NCBI GenBank assembly: GCA_947502145.1
Contig: CANMYO010000001.1
Location: 434,001 to 498,000, forward strand
Direction: 5' to 3'
DNA length: 64,000 nt
DNA from: an uncultured Paracoccaceae bacterium
Lineage (GTDB): Bacteria > Pseudomonadota > Alphaproteobacteria > Rhodobacterales > Rhodobacteraceae
Shown: positions 1 to 10,249 of the stretch, piece by piece
Numbering within the stretch: position 1 is the first letter of the stretch
Layout of the letters: each line of letters begins with the position of its first letter
Position numbers and translations under genes: made by a program
The notes under the pieces: generated by a model
Database searches by the model: none
What the model saw: the letters and a program-made list of their open reading frames with translations, nothing else
Told to the model about the DNA's origin: nothing

Positions 1-413
1 TTGTCTGCCGTCTTACTGCAGTTCGCCGGAAACATTCGGTGCTACGTCAGACCCGGTTTCTGCATTCGCGACCGCGCGACAGGGACGGTATCCCTGACCT
101 GTTCTGGCGCTTGCCGAATGGCCAACCACCCGGCCATGCAGATTGGCAGGACCCCAACTGGCGCACTCTATGTGTCGAGGTCAGGACATCTTCGGGAACG
201 CCGGAGTATGACGCGTCTGACGACGTACTGTTTCTGACTTTCAACTGCGGGCCGCAAACCGACGTGGCTTTGCCGCCCTGTGATGCTGGCGAAATGTGGG
301 AACTTATCCTCGATACTACACGACCAGAGGATGGGCCAACCTGCGTCACCGGGACATCAACACCAGTCAACGCAAATGCAGTCTGTGTATTCGCCAGAAC
401 TGCCGCAACCTGA
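1..413 (+). CDS. glgX: glycogen debranching enzyme GlgX, C-terminal fragment
   Basis: The open frame (codons from base 3) enters from the left edge, so only about the last 136 residues are present. GlgX hydrolyses alpha-1,6 branches of limit-dextrin glycogen in the cytoplasm. The visible part has the family's C-terminal sandwich features: a segment reading HSVLRQTRFLHSRP, then DLFWRLPNG...ADWQDPNWRTLCVE, matching the conserved region after the GH13 barrel; the catalytic barrel lies outside the window. pgm starts 15 bases after the stop, as in the glgBCAX-pgm operons common in this family. No internal start is needed. Confidence 0.85.
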   Translation, partial: VCRLTAVRRKHSVLRQTRFLHSRPRDRDGIPDLFWRLPNGQPPGHADWQDPNWRTLCVEVRTSSGTPEYDASDDVLFLTFNCGPQTDVALPPCDAGEMWELILDTTRPEDGPTCVTGTSTPVNANAVCVFARTAAT

Positions 414-3051
<2,638 letters not shown>

Positions 3052-3095
3052 TTCTTCCCCCTCTTGCGGGTTTAGCATAGCCGGCCATGCCTCGC

Positions 3096-3113
3096 TATGT
3101 AAGCGCTTGCATA
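3096..3113. promoter_or_regulatory. LacI-type operator between the LacI gene and hpsN
   Basis: TATGTAAGCGCTTGCATA is an 18-base palindrome with one mismatched pair and the central CG typical of LacI-family operators. It sits 54 bases before the hpsN start and 45 before the LacI gene start. Confidence 0.7.
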
Positions 3114-3166
3114 ATCGGAAAGCCGTGTTAGAAGAAGGGGCACCGCGCAAGCGAAGGAAATCTTCA

Positions 3167-4474
3167 ATGGCTCGTAACTATCTGAAAAAGTCCACCAAAA
3201 CGGCAGAGACTGATTCTGGCGAAACGCGTAAGATTGTCGAAAGTATCCTTGCCGAGATCGAAACCGATGGCGAATCGGCTGCCCTGAAATATGCAGCCAA
3301 GTTTGACAATTACGATGGTCCCGTCGTCTTGACCGCAACAGAAATCGCGGCGGCGAGTGCGGCGGTGTCAGACAAACTGAAGGCCGATATCGCCTTTGCG
3401 CACGCCAACGTAAAACGATTTGCAATGGCACAGCGTGAAACGATGCAAGATATGCAGGTTGAAGTTGTTCCGGGCCTGATCGCTGGCCAGAAAGTGATCC
3501 CCTGTCACGCAGCGGGCTGCTATGTGCCCGGCGGGCGCTATAGTCATATTGCCAGTGCTATCATGACGGTCACCACGGCCAAAGTGGCCGGCGTTAAGCA
3601 CATCACGGCCTGCTCTCCACCGCAGGGAAATGGCGGGATTCACCCGGCAATTATCTATGCCGCCGATCTTTGCGGCGCAGACCGCATACTTTGCATGGGT
3701 GGCGTTCAAGGCGTCGCCGCAATGACTTACGGTCTATTCGATTTACCAAAAGCGGACATTCTCGTCGGTCCGGGCAACCAATTCGTCGCAGAGGCCAAAC
3801 GTATTCTATTCGGCCGCGTCGGCATTGACATGTTTGCCGGTCCCACGGACAGCCTGATCCTCGCCGATGCAACGGCGGACGCTGAAATCGTCGCCGTTGA
3901 TTTGGTGAGCCAGGCCGAGCATGGCTATAATTCACCGGTTTGGCTGGTCACCGATGACCAGACCCTTGCTGAAAACGTGATGGCGCGGGTCCCGGAACTA
4001 ATCGCCGCGCTGCCGGAGTTGAACCGCGTGAACGCCGCAGCTGCGTGGCAGGACTACGCTGAGGTTATTCTGTGTGATGATCGCGAAGAAATGGCCGCAA
4101 CATCGGATGAATACGCCCCGGAGCACCTCACCGTTCAGGCCGATGACCTGGATTGGTGGCTGAACCGCTTGTCCTGCTTTGGCTCACTTTTTCTTGGTGA
4201 AGAAACCACAGTGGCCTTTGGCGACAAGGCGAGCGGAACCAACCATGTATTGCCGACGTCTGGTTCGGCAAAATACACCGGTGGTCTTTCTGTCCACAAG
4301 TTTCTGAAAATCGTGACCTGGCAACAGGCGACGCGCGACGGTGCACGCCCCGTGGCCGAAGCCACAGCGCGGATTTCGCGGCTTGAGGGCATGGAAGGTC
4401 ATGCAAGAAGCGCTGACGTGCGATTGGCAAAGTACTTTCCCGACGCCAACTTTGACCTCAGTGCCGAGGACTAG
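3167..4474 (+). CDS. hpsN: HpsN-type sulfopropanediol 3-dehydrogenase (histidinol dehydrogenase family)
   Basis: HpsN oxidises (R)-2,3-dihydroxypropane-1-sulfonate to (R)-sulfolactate with two NAD+. The 435-residue protein keeps the HisD zinc and catalytic residues: Gln249 and His252 (SQAEHG), Glu319-His320 (APEHL), Asp353 (FGDK) and His412 (EGHA). The C-terminal KYTGGLSVHKFLK and the opening MARNYLKK resemble the HpsN branch rather than biosynthetic HisD. The ATG at 3167 has AAGGAAA upstream; a longer upstream frame runs through the LacI gene and is not credible. It leads a tight operon with a zinc dehydrogenase and sulfopyruvate decarboxylase subunits, which supports a sulfonate role. The exact substrate is inferred. 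Confidence 0.8.
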   Translation: MARNYLKKSTKTAETDSGETRKIVESILAEIETDGESAALKYAAKFDNYDGPVVLTATEIAAASAAVSDKLKADIAFAHANVKRFAMAQRETMQDMQVEVVPGLIAGQKVIPCHAAGCYVPGGRYSHIASAIMTVTTAKVAGVKHITACSPPQGNGGIHPAIIYAADLCGADRILCMGGVQGVAAMTYGLFDLPKADILVGPGNQFVAEAKRILFGRVGIDMFAGPTDSLILADATADAEIVAVDLVSQAEHGYNSPVWLVTDDQTLAENVMARVPELIAALPELNRVNAAAAWQDYAEVILCDDREEMAATSDEYAPEHLTVQADDLDWWLNRLSCFGSLFLGEETTVAFGDKASGTNHVLPTSGSAKYTGGLSVHKFLKIVTWQQATRDGARPVAEATARISRLEGMEGHARSADVRLAKYFPDANFDLSAED

Positions 4475-5467
4475 ATGCAAGCCCTGATTTGCACAGGTAT
4501 CGCTGAGCTGGAGCTGCAGGATGTAGCACCTCCTATCGCCGGGGAAGGCGAGGTCCTGATCAAACTGGCGGCCTCCGGAATCTGCGGGTCGGACATGCAT
4601 GCCTATTTGGGGCATGACGCGCGGCGGCCGGTTCCGATCATTCTGGGACACGAAAGCGCTGGCCATATTGTTGGCGGCCTGCGCGACGGTGAACGTGTGA
4701 CAATCAACCCACTCACGGGATGCGGAAGATGCCCTGCCTGCCGATTTGGCAAAAACAACATTTGCCCTGAACGGCAAATTCAATCTATGCCACCCAGGCA
4801 GGGCACTTTTGCACAGTTCGTCACCATGCCTGAGGCCAATCTGGTGACAGTGCCAGACAATATTTCGTTGACCACGGCTGCATTGGCGGAACCTCTGGCT
4901 TGCGGATGGCACGCAGTTCGGCTGGCACTGGCGGTGTGCAATGGTGAATCTGCTGTTGTGTTAGGGGGTGGCGCGATTGGCGTTGGCGCCGCGCTAAGCC
5001 TGCGTGCACAGGGCATCGGTGACGTTACGATTATCGAACCCCACCCGGGGCGCCGCGCCAGCATCGCGCGGATGGAAGGGATCAATGCCGCCGAAAGTGC
5101 CACACAAGTCGCGCCTGCCCCGCTCATTATTGACGCAGTCGGGATCGCAGCGACGCGCGCCGATGCCAGCGCGTTGGCGACACCCGGAGGTGTGATCTCA
5201 CATATTGGTCTGGGCAGCCCCGAGGGGGGATTGGACATTCGTCGTATGACCCTACAGGAAATTACCTTTGTCGGGACATACACCTACACACCCCAGGATT
5301 TTCGCGACACCTGTCGCGCCATATTCCAAGGGCAACTTGGCACGCTCGATTGGTTTGAAACGAGACCGCTGTCCGCTGGACCACAAGCGTTCTCGGATAT
5401 CAAATCGGGCAATGTCGACGCCCCAAAGATCATTCTTATCCCCGCCCCAGAGGAGGCCAGACATTGA
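4475..5467 (+). CDS. zinc-dependent medium-chain alcohol dehydrogenase (possibly HpsP-like)
   Basis: 330 residues, starting directly after the hpsN stop codon. Catalytic-zinc motifs are GICGSDMH near residue 36 and GHES near 58. A structural-zinc loop with four cysteines follows (CGRCPACRFGKNNIC), then a Rossmann segment VVLGGGAIGVG near residue 164. Family members oxidise polyols or secondary alcohols with NAD(P)+. In known sulfonate operons a zinc dehydrogenase (HpsP) helps interconvert dihydroxypropanesulfonate enantiomers; oxidation of sulfolactate to sulfopyruvate is another possible role, since no SlcD or ComC/SlcC gene is visible here. The family is clear, the substrate is not. Confidence 0.75.
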   Translation: MQALICTGIAELELQDVAPPIAGEGEVLIKLAASGICGSDMHAYLGHDARRPVPIILGHESAGHIVGGLRDGERVTINPLTGCGRCPACRFGKNNICPERQIQSMPPRQGTFAQFVTMPEANLVTVPDNISLTTAALAEPLACGWHAVRLALAVCNGESAVVLGGGAIGVGAALSLRAQGIGDVTIIEPHPGRRASIARMEGINAAESATQVAPAPLIIDAVGIAATRADASALATPGGVISHIGLGSPEGGLDIRRMTLQEITFVGTYTYTPQDFRDTCRAIFQGQLGTLDWFETRPLSAGPQAFSDIKSGNVDAPKIILIPAPEEARH

Positions 5468-5961
5468 ACATCAGCAAGCAAATCGTTGACGACTTCGTTG
5501 CCAATGACATCAGCTTTGTCACAACGGTGCCCTGCAAGCAGCTGGGCGGGGTGATCGAAGAAGTGGAAGCGCGGCCCGAGATTTACCATATCCCGTCCAA
5601 CAAAGAGGACGAAGGCATGGGGCTCTGTGCCGGGGCATTCATGGGCGGCAAACGTCCGGCCATCATCATGCAGAACACAGCAATCGGCGTCACCATCAAC
5701 ACGCTTGTTACGTTGACTCAGTTCTATCGCATGCCGCTGCCGATGCTGATTTCCTATCGCGGTGAGTTGAAAGAGCCGGTCGCCTGCCAGGCTGAAATGG
5801 CAGTTCATACAAAGGCGCTGCTGGCGCAGCTCAGTATCCCGACCTATCACTTTCACAAGAAAGAGGATGCCCAGGAACTCGACGCGATCCTGAAATACAC
5901 TTTCATGTGCAACAAACCGGTTGCGATCCTGACGGATGCGACATTCTGGGGAGGCTACTGA
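5464..5961 (+). CDS. comD: sulfopyruvate decarboxylase subunit alpha
   Basis: 165 residues forming the pyrimidine-binding half of a two-subunit thiamine diphosphate enzyme that decarboxylates 3-sulfopyruvate to sulfoacetaldehyde. The conserved glutamate expected to activate the cofactor is probably in SNKEDEGMGLCAG (residues 45-57). The start is an unusual TTG at 5464, in a TTGA overlap with the previous stop and preceded by GAGGAGG, which decides it. Phosphonopyruvate decarboxylase is the main alternative, but that is usually a single fused chain, and hpsN next door favours sulfopyruvate. Confidence 0.8.
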   Translation: MNISKQIVDDFVANDISFVTTVPCKQLGGVIEEVEARPEIYHIPSNKEDEGMGLCAGAFMGGKRPAIIMQNTAIGVTINTLVTLTQFYRMPLPMLISYRGELKEPVACQAEMAVHTKALLAQLSIPTYHFHKKEDAQELDAILKYTFMCNKPVAILTDATFWGGY

Positions 5962-6515
5962 TGATCCGCTCTGACATCCTGCGCGAGATTGCGCCCATTC
6001 TGAGAGATCAGTTGGTCGTCTGTAACATCGGCCTGCCCAGCCAAGAGTTGCACATGATTGATGACAATGCCGCAAATTTCTACATGCTTGGCACGATGGG
6101 GCTTTCGTCTTCGATCGGGTTGGGCCTTGCGCTAGCGCAACCGAAAACCGTCATCGCAATTGATGGCGATGGCTCAGTCCTGACAAACTTCGGTACGCTC
6201 CCTACGATTGCAAATAACGTGGCCGACAACTTCATCCTGCTGATCATCGACAACGGCAGTTACGGGTCAACAGGGGACCAGCCTACCTATGCCGGCAAAA
6301 GGACGTCACTCGCAGCCGTGGCAAAAGCATGCGGTTGTGAAAACGTGATCGAATGTCAGGCGGCGGAAACCGGCAAAATCTTGCGCGAAGCGATTGACAG
6401 CGGCAAGATGACAGTCATCGTGTCGAAATGTGAAAGCGGCAATATCAAGGTGCCGGTGATTACCATGGATCCAGTTGTAATTCGCGACAGATTCATGAAG
6501 GCCGTCGCTGGCTGA
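5961..6515 (+). CDS. comE: sulfopyruvate decarboxylase subunit beta
   Basis: 184 residues forming the diphosphate-binding half of the decarboxylase. The thiamine diphosphate motif begins at GDG (residues 69-71, AIDGDGSVLTN) and ends at IDNGSYGSTGDQ (about residues 96-106). The ATG shares one base with the comD stop (TGATG), so the subunits are translationally coupled. The next pathway step, Xsc, which turns sulfoacetaldehyde into acetyl phosphate and sulfite, is not in the window, nor is a sulfonate transporter. Confidence 0.85.
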   Translation: MIRSDILREIAPILRDQLVVCNIGLPSQELHMIDDNAANFYMLGTMGLSSSIGLGLALAQPKTVIAIDGDGSVLTNFGTLPTIANNVADNFILLIIDNGSYGSTGDQPTYAGKRTSLAAVAKACGCENVIECQAAETGKILREAIDSGKMTVIVSKCESGNIKVPVITMDPVVIRDRFMKAVAG

Positions 6516-6534
6516 ACAAGCCGCGCGGCCCCTG

Positions 6535-6586
6535 CGGGCGGGACAGATCACATTGGTTTTGGGAGGAACCAGATCTGACCCGCCCG
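6535..6586. terminator. long stem-loop between convergent comE and caspase gene
   Basis: The arms 6535-6549 and 6572-6586 pair over 15 bases with one A/A mismatch, and an inner TGGTT/AACCA stem extends the hairpin. There is no clear T run, so it may be a bidirectional barrier or 3' stabiliser rather than a classic intrinsic terminator. Confidence 0.55.
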
Positions 6587-6658
6587 TAGTGAGAATTGCG
6601 ATCCGGTCATGAAATCCGGCAAGCGGCATCGCTGCCACATGCCGGATCCATCAATGCC

Positions 6659-9115
6659 TCAATACAGGTCGACACGGAACGGTGACGTTTTCCAGTAAAG
6701 TTCCGCCAGCTGAACGACACGTGCTTGCGGGTCACTGTCCGCAGGTCCGGCGCCCAGTTGCGCCAGAACTTCGTTCAACGCCTGTTCGCTACCGCTGCCA
6801 AAGTCGCCGTCCACCGTGACGTTCCCGCCCAGCGCATTGATCAACTTTTGCGTCGCACCATTGAGGGTCTGGTTGGACATCGATTCCAGTTGCTGGGTGG
6901 CATAATCCGCATAGGGGTTATTGCTAAGCGCAGATCCTTTTGCCGCCATGACAGCGCCATCAAAGGCATCGTAACCCGGCACGTTTTCCGTGGCCAAGAT
7001 ATACGCAGCCGTCGCTGCAGACACCGGATCACCGCGCTCCAGCCCTTCGGCATAGACTTGCACCGCTGCCTGAACATTGCGTCCACCGGGGGCGGAGCCA
7101 TCATTTAACATTGTCGCGAGGGTGTAGGCTGCATTCGGGTGTCCATTATCATGGGCCCTCTTGATCAGCTCAAACGCCCTTGCGGTGTCTACGTCCAGAC
7201 CCACAGCACCAGATTGGTAGGCAAGGCCAAGGTTCAGCATGCCATAGATATCACCGCGCGCGGTGCTTTCCTGCATGTAACGCAAAGCGCGCTCCGGGTC
7301 GTGATATTCGCTTTCGGTGTCTTGATAGATGCCGGTCAGAGCGTTCATTGCAAAGGTGTGACCCACTTCCATGGCCCGTACCAGAAGATCATAGCCTTCA
7401 ACTTCGACATCGGCCTTGCCACTGTTCTTTAACAGTTCACTGCCAAGGGTATGCATGGCATATGGGTCGCCTTCAGATACGCCACGGGCAAACAATTGCA
7501 GGACCGCCTCGCTGTCGGGCTGACGTGCACTGGACACACCGCTTTCCGCGTAGCGCGCCAAAAGACCTAGCGCGTACCATGCACGGGTGTGCCCCAGATC
7601 ACGGGCCCGTTCGAACGATGCTTTGGCCCCGTCGACATTGCGCAACGCCTGCTGCGCACGTCCAAGCTGGTAGTGGAAACGCCCGGTATCCGGATTGTCA
7701 GCCACGGCGGCTTCACAGGCAGCGAGCGCAAGTTCAGGGCGGATCTCGTTGGGATACCGGGTTAGCCCCATACCATCCGGATCAAGGTGATCGCCTGCTT
7801 CGAAGTCGCAAGTATTGGCAATCATGTTCAACGTCACACTCTGGGCAACGCCATTCACGATGATGTCGATCTCGTCCGTCAACGTCGTCGAGGTCAGGGT
7901 TGGCGCAGGGATTTGCACACTCTCGTTGACCAGCACAAGGTTGTCCACATCAACACCCGTCAGGCTGCGCCCGGTGATGTCCTTGTTCAACCCGGTTGCA
8001 TCGCGACGCATCAAGATGCCGGTGCGCGGGCGCGCCGGAAATACGATAGCATCCGTCACGCCGATATTCAGTGCAGCAGTCAGCGCTGGCCCGATGTCAA
8101 CTTCTGGTACGAAATCGGCAGTGATGACCGCATCTGTTGCCGCCGCCTGAATCACAACCTCTTCCGGGACCGTCTCGATATCGGCCACACGGGCAACTCC
8201 GCGTGTTTCGCCATTTCCGGTGCTGTTGACCTCGATCGGACGGCTGAGCTGTGTGCCCAGTCCGAAACTGGCAGGTTCAATAAGCGTCGAGCTATCCCAT
8301 GGCACCTGACGCCCGTTTGTTCGATCAAAGGTCAGCCGGCGCACAGTTTCAAACACATCTTTGACCAGCGCGTCCGGTCGTGCGGACGCTTCTTCGATTA
8401 ACGACGCGGTAAAGGGGCTGTTGCTGCCTTCACCGTCGAAGGCCAAAGCGCCCGGCGAGGTCGAATAGACGATCATGGAGTTCAGCGGCGCCGCCTGACT
8501 TGAAAACCCTGTCCGGGCCTCGCGCAAGGTCGTGCCAAGTTCGGTGAGCGCCTCTTTCCCTGCAAACGGGTTATCGCGGCAGCTGTCAAGGATGACGACC
8601 TGCATCCGGGCGCGGGCACCGATGATACCAACCAGTGAGCCAAGCGAGACGGCCTCAAATGGGACATCATAGATGCTGTCGAGATCTGCGTCGGTTGGCA
8701 CCAGGTAGTTTTCAGCGCCGATCTGAAAGCCGTGGCCTGCAAAGAAGACCACAACCTCTGTGTCGCGATCGACATCAAACAGCACCCGACGCATGACATC
8801 CTCAAACCCGCGCTTTGTGATGTCTTCGTGGTAATGCACCAGGTAACCCTGTTCACGCAGGAAGGCGGCCACGGCGCCTGCATCTGCGTGGGCGTTGGGT
8901 AAATCGGGGATGCCGTTGTAATCAGAGTTTCCGATCACGATCGCGTAGCGCTTTGACGCGCGCGTTTCAGGGTTGATCCCACGCAGGGGCACAATCTCTG
9001 TAGAGCCGCTGACCAAGCGATCAACGATCAGGCTGGACTGTGCTTGCGCACTTGTTGTGGCCAGGACGCTGACACTCAGCAGTCCTGCCGCAAATACTGA
9101 CAATGACCGTTTCAT
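6659..9115 (-). CDS. exported caspase-like (peptidase C14) protein with Sel1-like repeats
   Basis: 818 residues. A signal peptide is visible at residues 1-25 (cleavage likely after SAQA). The caspase-fold domain (about 55-310) has RYAIVIGNSDY, the catalytic histidine in FFAGHG (His128) and the cysteine in ILDSCRDNPF (Cys179), so the dyad is intact. A linker follows, then TPR/Sel1-like repeats in the second half (for example YMQESTARGDIYGMLNLGLAYQ split over repeats), and a C-terminal segment resembling a small peptidoglycan-binding domain (LINALGGNVTVDGDFGSGSE). The start at 9115 fits the signal peptide; the longer in-frame extension is low-complexity read-through of the neighbouring repeat. 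It sits two bases behind a lipoprotein gene and probably acts in the periplasm. Substrate unknown. Confidence 0.85.
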   Translation of the reverse strand: MKRSLSVFAAGLLSVSVLATTSAQAQSSLIVDRLVSGSTEIVPLRGINPETRASKRYAIVIGNSDYNGIPDLPNAHADAGAVAAFLREQGYLVHYHEDITKRGFEDVMRRVLFDVDRDTEVVVFFAGHGFQIGAENYLVPTDADLDSIYDVPFEAVSLGSLVGIIGARARMQVVILDSCRDNPFAGKEALTELGTTLREARTGFSSQAAPLNSMIVYSTSPGALAFDGEGSNSPFTASLIEEASARPDALVKDVFETVRRLTFDRTNGRQVPWDSSTLIEPASFGLGTQLSRPIEVNSTGNGETRGVARVADIETVPEEVVIQAAATDAVITADFVPEVDIGPALTAALNIGVTDAIVFPARPRTGILMRRDATGLNKDITGRSLTGVDVDNLVLVNESVQIPAPTLTSTTLTDEIDIIVNGVAQSVTLNMIANTCDFEAGDHLDPDGMGLTRYPNEIRPELALAACEAAVADNPDTGRFHYQLGRAQQALRNVDGAKASFERARDLGHTRAWYALGLLARYAESGVSSARQPDSEAVLQLFARGVSEGDPYAMHTLGSELLKNSGKADVEVEGYDLLVRAMEVGHTFAMNALTGIYQDTESEYHDPERALRYMQESTARGDIYGMLNLGLAYQSGAVGLDVDTARAFELIKRAHDNGHPNAAYTLATMLNDGSAPGGRNVQAAVQVYAEGLERGDPVSAATAAYILATENVPGYDAFDGAVMAAKGSALSNNPYADYATQQLESMSNQTLNGATQKLINALGGNVTVDGDFGSGSEQALNEVLAQLGAGPADSDPQARVVQLAELYWKTSPFRVDLY

Positions 9116-9116
9116 T

Positions 9117-9482
9117 TTAGCATGACCAGCAAGGTGGTGGCGGAGGAGGAGGTGGCGGCGTCGGTGATGGGGACGGCGACGGTGAAGGGGATGGAGAGGG
9201 CGAGGGTGATGGAGAAGGCGAAGGTGAAGGTGACGGCGATGGGCTGGATGTCCCTCTATTGCGGTCACGGTTGCGCTGGCGACGGCGTTCTGCCGAAGCA
9301 GCGGCGGCCTGCTCTGCCTGCGTCATATCGGATTGTGTGGTTTGCACCGGTGTTGTGGTTTGGCCAACAGGCACCGTCATTGGCACGGGCACGACCAAAC
9401 AGCCGGACGTAAGAGCCGTCACGCTGCATAGCGCGACGATACGCGCGCGCCTGCCGCTTTTCCTGAATACGTCATTGAACAT
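9117..9482 (-). CDS. small lipoprotein with Ser-Pro repeats and a CWSC tail
   Basis: 121 residues. After a basic N-terminus and a hydrophobic stretch, a lipobox-like TSGC ends a type II signal peptide. An Arg/Gln-rich linker follows, then fourteen Ser-Pro pairs, a polyproline run and the terminal residues CWSC. Start chosen at the ATG at 9482 (MFNDVF). Its stop is one base from the start of the caspase gene, so they form one transcript. The Ser-Pro/Pro segment looks like a rigid spacer through the periplasm or cell wall, and the terminal CxxC could form a disulfide or bind a metal. No known family recognised. Confidence 0.6.
   Translation of the reverse strand: MFNDVFRKSGRRARIVALCSVTALTSGCLVVPVPMTVPVGQTTTPVQTTQSDMTQAEQAAAASAERRRQRNRDRNRGTSSPSPSPSPSPSPSPSPSPSPSPSPSPSPTPPPPPPPPPCWSC
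9162..9245. repeat. degenerate hexanucleotide repeat encoding Ser-Pro
   Basis: 84 bases encode fourteen Ser-Pro pairs on the minus strand. Codon third positions vary, so the array is conserved at protein rather than DNA level. Confidence 0.85.
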
Positions 9483-9527
9483 TAACTTGCTCCTCGTTGA
9501 AACGTTGGTCCGCATGTGCGGCAAATC

Positions 9528-9851
9528 TTAGTTCTCGGTTATCGGCAAACCGCCTGCGCCCTTGATCCTTGCGATGAGTTCGAGCGTTTTGCGCGGATCG
9601 GCACGGAATGCATCCTGGATCAGTGGAAATTCTGCCCAGTCCTGGCCATCTGGCAAGTCAGGATTTCCCTCCTGTGTGATCGACCGTGTGGTGCCAGTCC
9701 CCGGCGCAATAGCTTGCAGCTGTGCGCAAAAATGATCTGTCAGAAATTCGTTCTCCAAACCGAGCTCTGGACAGTCCTGTGCCGACGCCAGTGTCGCATG
9801 GCAAGCCAACACCAGTGTTGCGGCTGTCATCAGACGAAGGTTGCGTCGCAT
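9528..9851 (-). CDS. small secreted protein of unknown function
   Basis: 107 residues from the ATG at 9851 (MRRNLRLM), which gives a clear signal peptide ending near LASAQ. The mature part is about 80 residues with two cysteines (QDCPEL and DHFCAQL), possibly a disulfide pair. It is upstream of and co-directional with the lipoprotein and caspase genes, so it may be the first gene of that operon. Not recognised as a known family. Confidence 0.5.
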   Translation of the reverse strand: MRRNLRLMTAATLVLACHATLASAQDCPELGLENEFLTDHFCAQLQAIAPGTGTTRSITQEGNPDLPDGQDWAEFPLIQDAFRADPRKTLELIARIKGAGGLPITEN

Positions 9852-10081
9852 GTCTTGTCCTTTCAATTCAGCGCCGGTTTTGGGCACTTTGTCAGTTGCT
9901 TGAACCACAAACCCGATTGGTGCGGTTGCGAATTGCTGGTCAACTTAACCGGCAAAACCGGAAATTTGGCGGTGTCGTATCCAGAACGACAGTCCCGCGA
10001 CTGGCCAACTGACGCGTTAATACTACAGCAAGATATTCAGTTTCACCAAACGCTTATCCTGAGGACGAAAGGAATGTGATC

Positions 10082-10240
10082 ATGCCAACACCGAACGAAG
10101 TCATAACCCTGTTCACCGCTGTCGGTCATCTCACGCTCTTGCTTATTGCGCTTTGCGAAGCCCGCAGAAACCAGAGCGGGGCAGCAGTGAGCTGTCGAAT
10201 TCCTTACGACGTTACTCCCCCAATGCGAAATTGCTGCTAA
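10082..10240 (+). CDS. possible 52-residue single-pass membrane peptide
   Basis: A short frame opens at an ATG preceded by AAAGGAATGTGATC (AAGGA, good spacing). It encodes one hydrophobic segment (VITLFTAVGHLTLLLIALC) followed by a basic, cysteine-containing tail. It ends 9 bases before the start of the next caspase-fold gene. It could be a small membrane partner or chance; bases 9852-10081 hold no gene and are presumably a divergent promoter region. Confidence 0.3.
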   Translation: MPTPNEVITLFTAVGHLTLLLIALCEARRNQSGAAVSCRIPYDVTPPMRNCC

Positions 10241-10249
10241 CATTCACCC

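Noticed and set aside
3167-4474. Biosynthetic histidinol dehydrogenase (hisD)
   Set aside because: Family residues are shared, but the ends and the sulfopyruvate decarboxylase neighbours fit HpsN, and no other his genes are nearby.
5284-6075. 263-residue minus-strand frame antisense to the dehydrogenase and comD
   Set aside because: Entirely antisense to well-supported genes, with cysteine- and arginine-rich composition typical of shadow frames.
9122-9412. 96-residue plus-strand frame across the Ser-Pro repeat
   Set aside because: Antisense reading of the hexanucleotide repeat, giving a low-complexity Glu/Val/Lys chain.
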